Positions 1 through 7,895 of a stretch of DNA of 16,512 bases are shown in pieces. Below the pieces are notes generated by a model that was not told the origin of the DNA, ran no database searches, and saw nothing but the letters and a program-made list of their open reading frames with translations. The number at the start of each line of letters is the position of its first letter. Positions within the stretch are counted from its first letter, which is position 1. The DNA is from Teratosphaeria epicoccoides. Taxonomy: Eukaryota > Ascomycota > Dothideomycetes > Mycosphaerellales > Teratosphaeriaceae. The DNA is taken from positions 1 through 16,512 of the forward strand of contig JADDMT010000290.1 of NCBI GenBank assembly GCA_021401465.1. Direction: 5' to 3'. A program made the position numbers and the translations under genes.

Positions 1-1
1 A

Positions 2-3000
2 GTCTTCTACGCCGAAGACGTTCCTGATGAGGAGCTCCTGCTCGGCCGCCCTTGGCGCCACAAGCAGGGAGTCGTTGTTGATGGAGCTACCGACAACTAG
101 TTCTACGGCTCTATAGGCGAAGTTCCTGCAGTGCGGATGCGTGACGCACACAGCTTCTACAAGGACATGAAGAAGGTCTAATGCATGTATGCGGTCCGCA
201 TACGGAACGCGTGGATCCGACGAAGCGACAGCGAGGCTAGAGCGTTAGTTATGTTCGTCCCGAAGAAGGACAACACGCTCCGCCTATGCGTTGACTATAG
301 GGGCCTTAACGTAGTGACCTAGAAGAACCGCTGCCCCCTACCACTTATTAGCGAGACGCTTGACCGCCTTGGTCGCGCCGCCATCTTCTCGTCTATCGAC
401 TTGAAGGACGCCTACTACCGGATACTGATCCGAAAGGGCGACGAGTAGAAGACCGCATTCTGAACGCGGTACGGACACTTCGAGTATACAGTGATGCCGT
501 TTAGCTTGACTAACGCACTAGCGACGTTCCAAGCGTATATCAACCAGGCCCTAGCCGGCCTCGTTGACACTTGCTGCGTAGTGTATTTAGACGATATACT
601 AGTCTATTCCGACTCGAAGGAGGAGCATATTCGGCATCTAAGTATAGTGCTCGAACAGCTCCGCAAGTTCGCTCTCTACGCGAACCTAAAGAAGTGCTCA
701 TTCCTGACGGATAGGATTGAGTTTCTCGGATACATCGTCTCTACGGAAGGAGTCATCATGGATGACCGAAGGGTGTCCGCAATCGCGGAGTAGCCGCAGC
801 CGACTACCCTCCGAGAAGTGCAGGTGTTCCTAGGATTCACCAACTTCTACCGCAGATTCATACGATCTTACTCGAAGATCGTGGCTCCCCTCACGGCCCT
901 CGCAAAGGGCGCGGTTCGAGGAAAAAAGCCAGGGAAAGTGCCTTGGGAGGAGGCTTAGAGTAAGGCCTTCTCTGAACTCAAAGCAGCTTTTTAAACTGCG
1001 CCCATACTTCGGCACTTTGACCCCGCTGCGAAGATCTAGATAGAGACCGATGCTTCAAAATTCGCAATAGCCGTAATTATATCGCAGCTCTAGTCGCACG
1101 AAGGCAGTGCGCGATAGTACCTGATTGCCTTCTGGTCGCGGAAGATGCAGGGCGCTAAGCTTAACTACGAGACTCACGACCAAGAGCTTTTGGCTATTGT
1201 TGACGGCTTCAAGGAGTACCGACACTACCTCGAAGGCGTAGCGTACCCTATTAAGGTGCTTACCGACCATAACAACCTTCGCGGCTTCATGGGCGTGAAG
1301 CAGCTAAGTGGTCGGCAAGCAAGGTAGGCGACTTTCCTCGCTAGCTTTGACTTCGTTATCTAGCATCGTTCCGGAAAGACGAATCCGGCCGACAGTCCTT
1401 CGCGACGACCGGACTACGACACTAGGGAAGAGGGTAACTGACAGCTTCTCCCTACGCTGCAAACGAAGCTTGCAGTTTAGGGCGGCGATCCGTCGTTAGC
1501 TCCTCTTGTAGGCCGACTACGGGTCTAATGGGGCCTCACAGCCTCCGCTAGTGACGAACCCTCCCATCCGGCAGTTGTGGCGACCGTGTCTAGCTCGATC
1601 CGTGCGGTAGTTAACCGGCTTACATGCAGTAAGCATGCGATGTCTGAAGAACCCTTTGAAGAAGTCTCGAGACTTATTCAGCAGTTGCAAGAGCGAGAAC
1701 CGGAGTTGATTAATGAGGGTGTAGCCCTCTAGGACACTACAGGCGGTCCGAAGTACTAGACCAAGTCGGGCGATTTGTGGTACTTTGACAATAGGCTCTA
1801 CGTACCCGCCGACCGCGCACTCCGTTCGCAGCTCCTCCGTATTCATCATGACGATGAACTCGCGGGCCATTTTGGCGTAGAGAAGACGAACGCACTTCTC
1901 GGACGCAAATACTAGTAGCCTACGCTAGAACAGGATGTCTCTGACTATGTCAAATCCTGCCAGACGTGCCAGATTAGCAAATCTCGGCGCCATCGCCCCT
2001 ACGGCGATGCTTAGGCGCTCCTACTACCAGAGAGACTATGGCAAGACTTGACCATGGATTTCATTACCGATTTGCTGCTAGCAAAGTAGAAAGGCGATGT
2101 GGTTGATGCTGTCCTTGTAGTAGTCGACTAATACTCGAAGATGAATATCTTCATCCTATGTACGAAAAAGTGCACAAGCGGCGAGCTTGCGCGGCTACTT
2201 CGCGACGAAGTCGTACAGCGCTTCGGTGTCCCCCGAAGTATCCTATTGGATCGAGGTTCTGTCTTTACCAGTAAATACTAGCAAGAATTTGTGTTTGAGG
2301 CGCGTGTTAAGCACCGCCTAAGTACAGCATTCTATCTACAGACTGATGGTCAGACTAAACGTATGAACTAGACTCTTGAGCAGTACCTTCGGTACTACTA
2401 CGCTAAGAACCAGGATGCCTAGGCCGACGCAATTCCTATGGCGGAATTTGCAGTTAATAACAGCGTGCATGCTGCTATGCGCATGTCGCCATTTCAGATT
2501 CTTTATAGCTTTGATCCGGAAATATACCTAGAACCGCCTCGGGACGAGTCTTCTGAGGAGAGGGTGCCGGCCGCCGCGGAATTAGCGCGGCGTATGCGCG
2601 AGGTACATTCGGTGCTAATAGAACACTAGAAAAAGGCCTCAGAATCCCAGATTAAACATAATAACACCCGTGCTAAACCGATGCAGTACGCAGTTAGTAC
2701 GAAGGTGTTACTGTCGACGAAGAATCTCAAGCTGAAACTTCCGAGCAAGAAGATGACGCCAAGGTTCGTCGGACCCTTCCGGATACGCGACGCGATAGGC
2801 TCGCAGGCGTACTAGCTATCGTTGCCATCGTCGTATCGTGTGCATGACGTCTTCCACGTATCTCTACTCGAACTATGGGTACAGCGCAAGGGCGAAGAGC
2901 CCGCGGACCCGATGCTAGTAGCAGAAGAGAACGAAGAGTAGGAAGTCGAGGGTATTAAGGACAGTATGCGGCGCAAGGGCGCAACGCACTATCTGGTGAA

Positions 3001-3160
3001 GTAGAAAGGATACCTACCTGAGTACACACAATAGGTTCCGGCCGAAGACTACAAGAACGCTCTGGAAGCTATTCGTGAATTCGAAGAGCGGAGGAAGCGT
3101 GAGCAGGGCTTGAGAAGGTCGATTCGTAGGAAGATGAGGGTTCTAGAGCAGAATTCTTGA
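2..3160 (+). pseudogene. Decayed gag-pol polyprotein, A1 copy (linker, RT, RNase H, integrase, chromodomain)
   Basis: One reading frame carries the protease-RT linker, then reverse transcriptase (about 244-780; VDYR, DLKDAYY, and the YLDD active site at 584-595). RNase H follows (about 1041-1420; TDAS with catalytic Asp at 1049, then HDQELLAIV and TDHNNL). Integrase has an HHCC zinc finger (His at 1844, CxxC at 1958-1969) and a catalytic core with Asp at 2057 and 2249. A GPF-type module and a chromodomain (2939-3094) come last. About 32 stops interrupt the frame, at positions where the family has Trp, Gln or Arg (for example 440s, 791, 2369). The catalytic Glu of D-x35-E is Lys (AAA at 2357) here but GAA in A2. 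A 207-bp in-frame stretch is missing at 205. The ORF ends at TGA 3158-3160. The domain order (integrase after RNase H) and chromodomain identify a Ty3/gypsy chromovirus. Confidence 0.92.
205..209. other. Junction of a 207-bp deletion in A1
   Basis: A1 joins directly where A2 has 207 bp more (9698-9904). In A2 both ends of the missing stretch carry GAACG (9698-9702 and 9905-9909), and A1 keeps one copy of it. This fits a deletion through a 5-bp repeat. The loss is 69 codons, so the reading frame is unchanged. It removes the segment between protease and the first conserved RT block. Confidence 0.85.
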
Positions 3161-3300
3161 CACGTGTATGTAGCGCATAACGCGCGAAGCGACAACAAGA
3201 AGCAAACGCCCTACTCATACATCATTGATGCCTAAAGGCACACCCAGAATAAACCCAAGAAGAACAAGAGACATGCTCGGATTAGCTTTGTAGCTAATGC
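3161..3300. other. Spacer between convergent gag-pol and antisense gene
   Basis: This is a 140-bp gap between the gag-pol stop (+) and the stop of the antisense gene (-). It contains the palindrome ACACGTGT just after the gag-pol stop and a purine-rich run (about 3255-3272). No ORF or clear terminator is visible. It must hold the 3' end of the antisense transcript. The sense LTR transcript should run through it. Confidence 0.6.
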
Positions 3301-4798
3301 TTAGCGACTACTAGTCGGGGGCTTCCTGACTAAACCCGAAGCAGGAGAGTCTTTCTTGTTACGGTCCGCTAGGGACTGCCTACCCGCACGGGGTCTACCA
3401 AACACCCCGAAGCGACCATGAGTAACGGGGGTAGCAACGCCACGAAGAGAGGCCGGCATCTTCTTCTTTAGTAGGTTGCGAGGGAGCTCGTCTTCGGAGC
3501 CTATAGTAGCCGGAGAACTAGCGACACCCTCACCGCGCCTAGTCGCGACGACTACCTCATCCTTAGCATCAGAAGGCGAAGAGACTCGAGCGCGCTTGCG
3601 GCTGTCGCGCTCGGCCCTCGAGATCATCTTGCGCTTCTTGACACGAGTGTCGACTACATCATCGGACTCGGTGTCTCCCTCAGGCGCAACTAGTGCGGTG
3701 ACACTACGGCGCGAAGGGATCACGTTAGGACCGAAGGTATCCTGAACGTCGTCATCCTCCTCATCCTCAAAGATCTGGCCTAGAGGCTTGTGCCTTAGCG
3801 TCTTGACGGACGCAGTGCGGGTCGCAAGCGGGGAAGGCTCGGCTTCCTCGTCGCTGACCTCAATTTCGGCCCTAGCCCTCTTCTTCTTCTTAGACAGTAG
3901 CGTCGAGGCGGCGTAGGCGGCGGCGCTACAATGTGTTAGCTGTACGCACGCGACAGGATTCGAGTAAGTAACTTACGGCTTAGTCCTCAGGACCGGCTTA
4001 GAGGCAGGCTGCCTCTCGGTACGGCGCTAGGGCGTGGCCTTAGCGGCGGGAGCGGTGAATTGCTTGATGACCTTCTTGCGGATCATCCGCGTCTTAAAGT
4101 CATCGTCAATAGAGGCAAGGGCCCCGAGTTGCTGACGCTGACGGCTAGTCGGATATTTCTCGACGCTAACGTTAGCCTAGCGGAGAAAGTCAGCATTTCA
4201 TACTTGGAGGGTACCCGCACTGTATGCGTACTATGGCGAAGGTCTCGACCCTAACGGTTAGCACCTTTAAGATCTTCTAGACTAAGTCTGCGATCAGACC
4301 TAGATAAACGTTTTCGCCTGTCGGCAGAGAGTCGAAGCGAACGCCGCCGTGAGAACGGTTAGCAGTCGCGGTAAAGCACGAGAGGGCGCCGAGCAGGTAG
4401 GCGAGTGCCTCGCGGTACTTGGCCTGTAGCCTGTTCATGGTCGGAGTGCCTTCGGCAATCCCCTCGTCGCGCGTACTCTAGAAGTCATCGATGTTACGGC
4501 AGAGCTGGTTATACTCGCTGTACACCTCTTCAGGGAGGTCTTGGCATTTTTGATGCTTGCTATTGCAGTTGACACAATTGCGGTAGACACCGCCCTCATC
4601 AAACCCGCCGACGCAGATCTCGGCTACGCTTCGGTTAGTACAAGTCACGCATACCTCGCGGGTAGGGGACGCCTTACTAACACGCGGAGGAGAGATGTGT
4701 GCAGCTTGGCTACTAAGGTTGTCAAGGCATCGTCGACACGAGCGACGATTGCGGGCAGAGCGAGTAGCGTCGAACTTAGTCTGCAGCACATGAGCCAT
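3301..4798 (-). pseudogene. Antisense accessory gene of element A, Cys-rich putative nuclear protein (A1 copy, decayed)
   Basis: Function unknown. Read on the minus strand it starts at ATG 4798-4796 (context TATAATGG) and ends at TAA 3303-3301. With a 51-bp intron at 3976-3926 removed and one extra T near 4197 ignored, it is about 481 codons. The N-terminal 100 residues are rich in paired cysteines (CxxC at 21-24, 50-53 and 75-78, more Cys at 62, 85 and 100), suggesting metal binding. The C-terminal exon is basic and acidic in turn, with a KKKKR run, an acidic run, and KKRK...RKRAR stretches that resemble nuclear localisation signals. Interruptions are only four TAG codons (4478, 4277, 4177, 4027) and the one-base insertion, all explicable by RIP-type decay plus a slip. 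It converges on gag-pol, has its own promoter, and is kept in A2 at the same place. A DNA- or chromatin-binding role is an inference only. Confidence 0.72.
3926..3976 (-). other. Predicted 51-bp intron of the antisense gene (A1)
   Basis: On the minus strand the segment begins GTAAGT, has a branch-point-like GCTAAC about 10 bases before its end, and ends TTGTAG. These are typical signals of short fungal introns. It contains an in-frame TAA (3975-3973) that splicing would remove. Its length is a multiple of three, so the frame is the same on both sides. All three signals are kept in A2 (15208-15158). Confidence 0.75.
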
Positions 4799-4961
4799 TA
4801 TAGCTAAGACAGGTTGATTGATCTTGATTGATTGATTGAAGAAAAAGGAGCTCTAGTATAGACCCGCAGACACGGCGAGGCGCAAGCTAAGCGAAGTGGG
4901 AGCGGAGGTCGATGTTAGTGTCTTGGAACAGGAAAGTTTGGGAAGCGACGAGGTTTTTATA
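4799..4961 (-). promoter_or_regulatory. Promoter and 5' leader of the antisense gene (A1)
   Basis: Read on the minus strand, TATAAAAA lies at 4961-4954, about 155 bp before the ATG. A pyrimidine-rich leader with CTCCTTTTTCTTC and a run of TCAA tetramers (around 4815-4850) follows, then CTATAATGG. A TATA box plus a CT/CAA-rich leader is a common layout of fungal polymerase II promoters. It is separate from the LTR promoter and points the opposite way. The same layout is present in A2. Confidence 0.6.
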
Positions 4962-5582
4962 CCCTCTGACAGCCCCCCTGTTGCCTACCGCAACCGTTGA
5001 GCTAGTGACTCGAACCACATGCGCAGAGTACCTGCCTCTAGTTAACTTACAAGGGGACCGAATGATGCAATAACGGATAACGCGGCCGTCACGCATGTGC
5101 GCCGACTGTACTCGTGCTAGCCTACTAGCATGGAAATGTGACGAGGCCCGCGCCAGGAGCGCGCTCCTGCTGTTTCGAGCGGCGCGCGCAGAGCGTCCGC
5201 GCACTTTCCTACTACCCCGAGGTTCTGCGACACGTTCTTTACGGTCACGACTAAATAGGGACGGCCAAGCTACTTGGCGAGGCCGGCGCGCATGCTCGCC
5301 CTATAATTTCAAGGATTGACCGAAGTACGTACTCATGGTTTCCTGATATCTCGATCCGCATATGAAGCGAAGGTGTTATGAAGCCGCCTAACATGTAACG
5401 GATTGAAACCCGCCCGAGTTAGCAGCCTCCGCCCTGCACTCGCTACGAAGGTGTTAAGGTGTGCGCATGACACATGTTGCGCAGGCTATCTACCTATTCA
5501 CCCTTGCGCGGTGTGAGCGTGCTACATCCCGTACCCTATATGTTCCGCGTGCGTCACTTAGTAAGGCTAGGGACATCCTCAT
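4962..5582. other. Non-coding, GC-rich region between antisense promoter and 3' LTR
   Basis: I see no gene here. It is the upstream region of the antisense gene and the 3' non-coding part of the chromovirus. The stretch at 5120-5230 is rich in GCGC and gives short open frames on both strands that look fortuitous. It holds a perfect 16-bp palindrome (5154-5169) and a direct repeat of GAAGGTGTTA (about 5370 and 5447). Positions up to 5281 are shared with the end of the window. Confidence 0.6.
5154..5169. repeat. Perfect 16-bp palindrome CAGGAGCGCGCTCCTG
   Basis: The sequence equals its own reverse complement. It lies about 195 bp upstream of the antisense TATA box and is unchanged in A2 at 16385-16400, although bases around it differ. 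It could be a binding site for a dimeric regulator; that is inference. Confidence 0.7.
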
Positions 5583-5593
5583 AGGAGGAGGGG
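5583..5593 (+). promoter_or_regulatory. Polypurine tract of element A (A1)
   Basis: The run AGGAGGAGGGG ends three bases before the start of the LTR at 5597. This is where plus-strand DNA synthesis is primed in LTR retrotransposons. Its position shows that 5597-5956 is a 3' LTR in + orientation. Confidence 0.8.
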
Positions 5594-5696
5594 CAGTGAT
5601 ACGGTTGATACTAGGGGACCATTTGAACCGCATAGGTTCTAATGGCCGCCCTTAGCATGCAGTGACCCTGCTACATATAGCAAGGGGGTCCTTCGT

Positions 5697-5760
5697 ACAT
5701 ACGTTAGCTCGTATGTCATCCGAGTAGGATCAGTTGTCGACGTAGGACGCCCCCACGTCG
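5697..5760. repeat. Two adjacent inverted repeats in the A LTR
   Basis: ACATACG (5697-5703) pairs with CGTATGT (5710-5716) around a 6-base loop. CGACGTAGG (5738-5746) faces CCCACGTCG (5752-5760) with one mismatch. In the second LTR copy the latter is a perfect 9-bp stem with a 5-base loop. Both lie upstream of the TATAAG motif, in the U3-like part, so they may act as DNA sites rather than RNA structure. Confidence 0.6.
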
Positions 5761-5841
5761 CTGACCCTACGGTACCCCTACGGGGTTAGGCTCGGACATG
5801 CTTTCCCTAATTAAGGAGCGTCGGGGGTTATAAGCACCCTT

Positions 5842-5875
5842 AGCGCTACCTCTGCGATAAGCAGAAAGCAGCGCT
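5842..5875. repeat. Nested stem-loop in the A LTR
   Basis: AGCGCT at 5842-5847 and 5870-5875 enclose TCTGC-GATAA-GCAGA (5851-5865). This gives a possible two-level hairpin just downstream of the TATAAG motif. It is identical at 7732-7765 in the A2 LTR although neighbouring bases have mutated. If transcription starts near here it would be in the RNA leader. Confidence 0.55.
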
Positions 5876-5956
5876 GTCTTGTACCTACTAAAAGGTCGGA
5901 TTACTCTGTCACACTGCGAGATATTTTCATATCATATAGCACATATATCTATATCA

Positions 5957-6720
5957 GATACACCATTCGTATGGGACGACGCCTAACGGAATGCCTTCGA
6001 GGAACTCAAGCGACGATTTACAGATCAGCCGATCTTACTTGTGTTCGACCCGGATAAGCCTATCACAGTCGAAACAGATGCCTCCGACGTAGCACTTAGG
6101 GCATGCTTGAGTCAACTAGGACCGAGTAGACGACTACAGCTAGTCGCCTACTACTCGAGGAAATTGTCTGGACTAGAACTCCGATATGACGTCTACGACA
6201 AAGAACTTCTAGCCATAGTAGACGCCTACAAGGCCTAGCGGGTCTACTTAGAAGGTTCTAAGCACTAGGTCACGGTCTACACAGACTATGAGAACTTGCG
6301 GTACTTCACAACGACGAAAGAGTTAAACTGACGACAGGTTCAGTAGAGCGAGGAGCTCTCTAGTTTTAACTGCAAGATCGTCTATCGCAAGGGGACTGAC
6401 AACGCACGCGCCGATGCACTTAGCCGCTAGACGGACTACATGAAGGGCGTGAAGCGGGAGAAACATGCTATTCTCCAGGAAAATAGCGATGGCACGCTAG
6501 GAGTCAACTGACTCGCGGCCACGACTGTTACATAGACTAGTAGGTTTCAGGACGACCTGAAGAACGCCCTAATCCATGACCTAACCGTACTCGCTGTCCG
6601 CGACGACATTGATGGACAGGAGGGTTAGGAAGACGAAGACGGAATCCTTCTGTTTCAAGGATTAGTATACATGCTAACGTCTTTACGATCGGAACTACTA
6701 CGCCTCTGACATGACGTACC
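5957..6720 (+). pseudogene. Fragment of a second gypsy element (B): RNase H to integrase start
   Basis: One frame runs from the base after the A1 LTR to the base before the A2 LTR. It begins in the RT-RNase H linker (W-D-D-A...R-N-A-F-E-E-L), then RNase H with TDAS (Asp at 6077), a Tyr-rich YYSRKLSG block, KELLAIV (Glu at 6203), TDYENL and the NARADALSR end. It stops just after the first His of the integrase zinc finger (CAT at 6710). Stops are TAA 5984, several TAG and two TGA. The sequence differs clearly from element A RNase H, so this is another family. The open frame being cut at both ends by A LTRs suggests B was the target of both A insertions. Confidence 0.85.
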
Positions 6721-6804
6721 TGATACGGTTGATACTAGGGGACCATTTAAACCGCATGGGTTCTAATGGCCGCCCTTGGCATGTAGTGACCCTGCCACAT
6801 ATAG

Positions 6805-7046
6805 TGATAGGGAAGGTGTGCCGACCTTTTACTACTACCCTACATGGCCAAAAGGCTTAGTAATTAGTCCTGTGTCAGGGCTGATTACAGTCGGCTACAT
6901 ATACACACACACTGCAACCCGAGAAACATCCGCGAGGTCACGTGACGCCAAGCCTGCGGCTGGCACCCGTACGTCCGGCATCTCAGATATCCGCGAGGTC
7001 ACGTGACGCCAAGCCTGCGGCTGGCGCCCGTATGTCTGGCATATCA
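6805..7046 (+). repeat. T1 5' LTR (242 bp)
   Basis: It starts TGATAGGGAAGG and ends GGCATATCA. It contains a decayed 27-bp near-palindrome (6861-6887), a CA dinucleotide run near 6901-6912, and a 61-bp tandem duplication from 6928. Confidence 0.9.
6928..7046. repeat. 61-bp tandem duplication inside the mini-element LTR, each unit with GTCACGTGAC
   Basis: Unit one is 6928-6988 and unit two starts at 6989 and ends at the LTR end. Each begins ATCCGCGAGGTCACGTGACG. The 10-bp GTCACGTGAC is a perfect palindrome with a CACGTG E-box core, the type bound by bHLH factors such as Cbf1 and Pho4 in fungi. Two units per LTR give four sites per element in the unmutated state. Confidence 0.8.
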
Positions 7047-7131
7047 TTACCCCCTCTCCTAAAGGGGACCGCCCTCGGTTCCACTGAACCAAACGGCGCA
7101 CCGTTGCATGACTTAGAGGCGGGGGGGTCTG

Positions 7132-7186
7132 CATGGACACATGACTTAGAGGGAGGCGGCTAACTCTCCATGGACACATGACTTAG
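7132..7186. repeat. 37-bp-period repeat in mini-element interior
   Basis: CATGGACACATGACTTAG occurs at 7132-7149 and again at 7169-7186, with a shorter related piece (GCATGACTTAGAGG) at 7106. A run of seven or more G lies just before the first full unit. The same arrangement is in T2 and T3. Confidence 0.7.
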
Positions 7187-7323
7187 CGGCAGTTTCACCC
7201 CGCATAGTCAGGCATATGTTACCCTAAGCCAGTTAGCATCTGCAGATACCCCGCACTCTTAGCTAGAGATCTAAGCGAAAAATCGCTCGAACCTAGGTCC
7301 GACCGTACAGGACTAATTACTCT

Positions 7324-7565
7324 TGATAGGGAAGGTGTGCCGACCTTTCACTACTACCCTACATGGCTAAAAGGCTTAGTAATTAGTCCTGTGTTAGGGC
7401 TGATTATAGTCGGCTACATATACACATACACTGCAACCCGAGAAACATCCGCGAGGTCACATGACGCTAAGCCTGCGGCTAGCACCCGTACGTCTGGCAT
7501 CTCAGATATCCGCGAGGTCACGTGACGCCAAGCCTGCGGCTAGCGCCCGTACGTCCGGCATATTA
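7324..7565 (+). repeat. T1 3' LTR (242 bp)
   Basis: This is a direct copy of 6805-7046. It differs by transitions only, including CACGTG to CACATG in its first E-box and ATCA to ATTA at its end. A small hairpin AGCGA-AAAA-TCGCT (7274-7287) lies upstream of it in the interior. Confidence 0.9.
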
Positions 7566-7846
7566 TATGGCAAGGAGGTCCTTCGTACATACGTTGGCTC
7601 GTATGTCGTCTAAGTGGGATTAGTTGTCGACGTAGGACGCCCCTACGTCGCTAACCCTACGGTACCCCTACGGGGTTAGGCTTAGACATGCTTTCCCTAA
7701 TTAAGGAGCGTCAGGGGTTATAAGCACCCTTAGCGCTACCTCTGCGATAAGCAGAAAGCAGCGCTATCTTGTACCTACTAAAAGGTCGGATTACTCTGTC
7801 ACACTGCGAGATATTTTCATATCATATAGCACATACATCTATATTA

Positions 7847-7895
7847 GTTCTGCTTTCTCCCCCCTGCTTTGCAGTCTGGCAGAGAATACTACGAT
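7847..7895 (+). other. Leader between A2 5' LTR and gag-pol start
   Basis: Only 49 bp separate the LTR end from the ATG. The primer binding site should begin here, but GTTCTGCTTTC does not clearly match the 3' end of a tRNA that I recognise. The stretch is pyrimidine-rich and ends like a splice acceptor (TTTGCAG, 7869-7875), which may be chance. Confidence 0.5.

Larger units (their letters stand above)
1..5956 (+). mobile_element. Ty3/gypsy chromovirus element A, copy A1 (5' truncated by window)
   Basis: This is the 3' part of an LTR retrotransposon. It contains the pol half of gag-pol, a convergent antisense gene, a polypurine tract and the 3' LTR. It aligns without a break in order to the second copy A2 (from about 9494 to the window end). 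The exceptions are a 207-bp deletion in A1, one extra T in A1 near 4197, and two mini-element insertions in A2. In the first 203 aligned positions I count ten differences, all transitions. The 5' LTR, gag and most of the protease lie outside the window. Both copies are decayed, so neither is expected to make a working polyprotein. Confidence 0.9.
5597..5956 (+). repeat. 3' LTR of element A copy A1 (360 bp)
   Basis: It begins TGATACGG and ends TATATCA, so it has the usual TG...CA ends. A second copy of the same 360 bp (after removing mini-element T1 and one target duplication) lies at 6721-7846. The two differ almost only by transitions. A TATAAG motif at 5829-5834 may be the LTR promoter. An AT-rich tail (about 5910-5956) may hold 3'-end signals. 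The LTR holds several inverted repeats, listed separately. The five bases after it (GATAC) are the expected right target duplication; the left one lies outside the window. Confidence 0.88.
6805..7565 (+). mobile_element. TRIM-like mini LTR element T1 (761 bp)
   Basis: T1 has two 242-bp direct terminal repeats (6805-7046 and 7324-7565) around a 277-bp interior. It starts TG and ends TA (from CA). It is flanked by TATAG (6800-6804) and TATGG (7566-7570), a 5-bp target duplication with one RIP-type change. The uninterrupted site is seen in the A1 LTR near 5676-5681. The two LTRs differ at 13 of 242 positions, all transitions. The interior encodes no gag or pol motif, so movement would need proteins from another element. 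I could not identify a convincing primer binding site or polypurine tract. Confidence 0.9.
6721..7846 (+). repeat. 5' LTR of element A copy A2, interrupted by T1
   Basis: The LTR parts are 6721-6804 and 7571-7846; T1 with its right target duplication occupies 6805-7570. Without the insertion it is 360 bp, the same as the A1 3' LTR. It begins TGATACGG and ends TATATTA, the last CA having become TA. TTATAAG is at 7718-7724. The five bases to the left (GTACC, 6716-6720) are the expected left target duplication; the matching right one would be past the window end. Confidence 0.86.

Noticed and set aside
1..3160. TAG used as a sense codon (genetic code change)
   Set aside because: The stops fall at both Trp and Gln positions, some at Arg, and include TAA and TGA. 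The other copy often keeps the sense codon. Transition decay explains this; a single reassignment does not.
3476..3745. Plus-strand open frame across the antisense second exon
   Set aside because: Shadow of the antisense gene. It starts mid-region and has low-complexity Ser/Thr/Arg composition.
4887..5204. 105-codon minus-strand open frame in the GC-rich upstream region
   Set aside because: Arg/Ala/Ser-rich translation typical of GC-rich non-coding DNA. It overlaps the antisense TATA box and leader and has no recognisable domain.
6776..7006. Open frames of 62-86 codons in all mini-element LTRs
   Set aside because: They are open in all six LTRs, but the sequences are near-identical repeats. 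Start positions differ, the frame ends in the E-box duplication, and no family resemblance is visible. A real small protein is possible but not supported.
5597..7846. L1 and L2 as the two LTRs of one short element with B as its interior
   Set aside because: L1 has a polypurine tract on its left and L2 has the gag leader on its right, so they are the 3' LTR of A1 and the 5' LTR of A2. B belongs to a different family, and its frame is cut at both junctions.
7847..7860. Primer binding site for element A
   Set aside because: The bases after the LTR do not give a convincing match to a tRNA 3' end, even allowing TGG to TAG.
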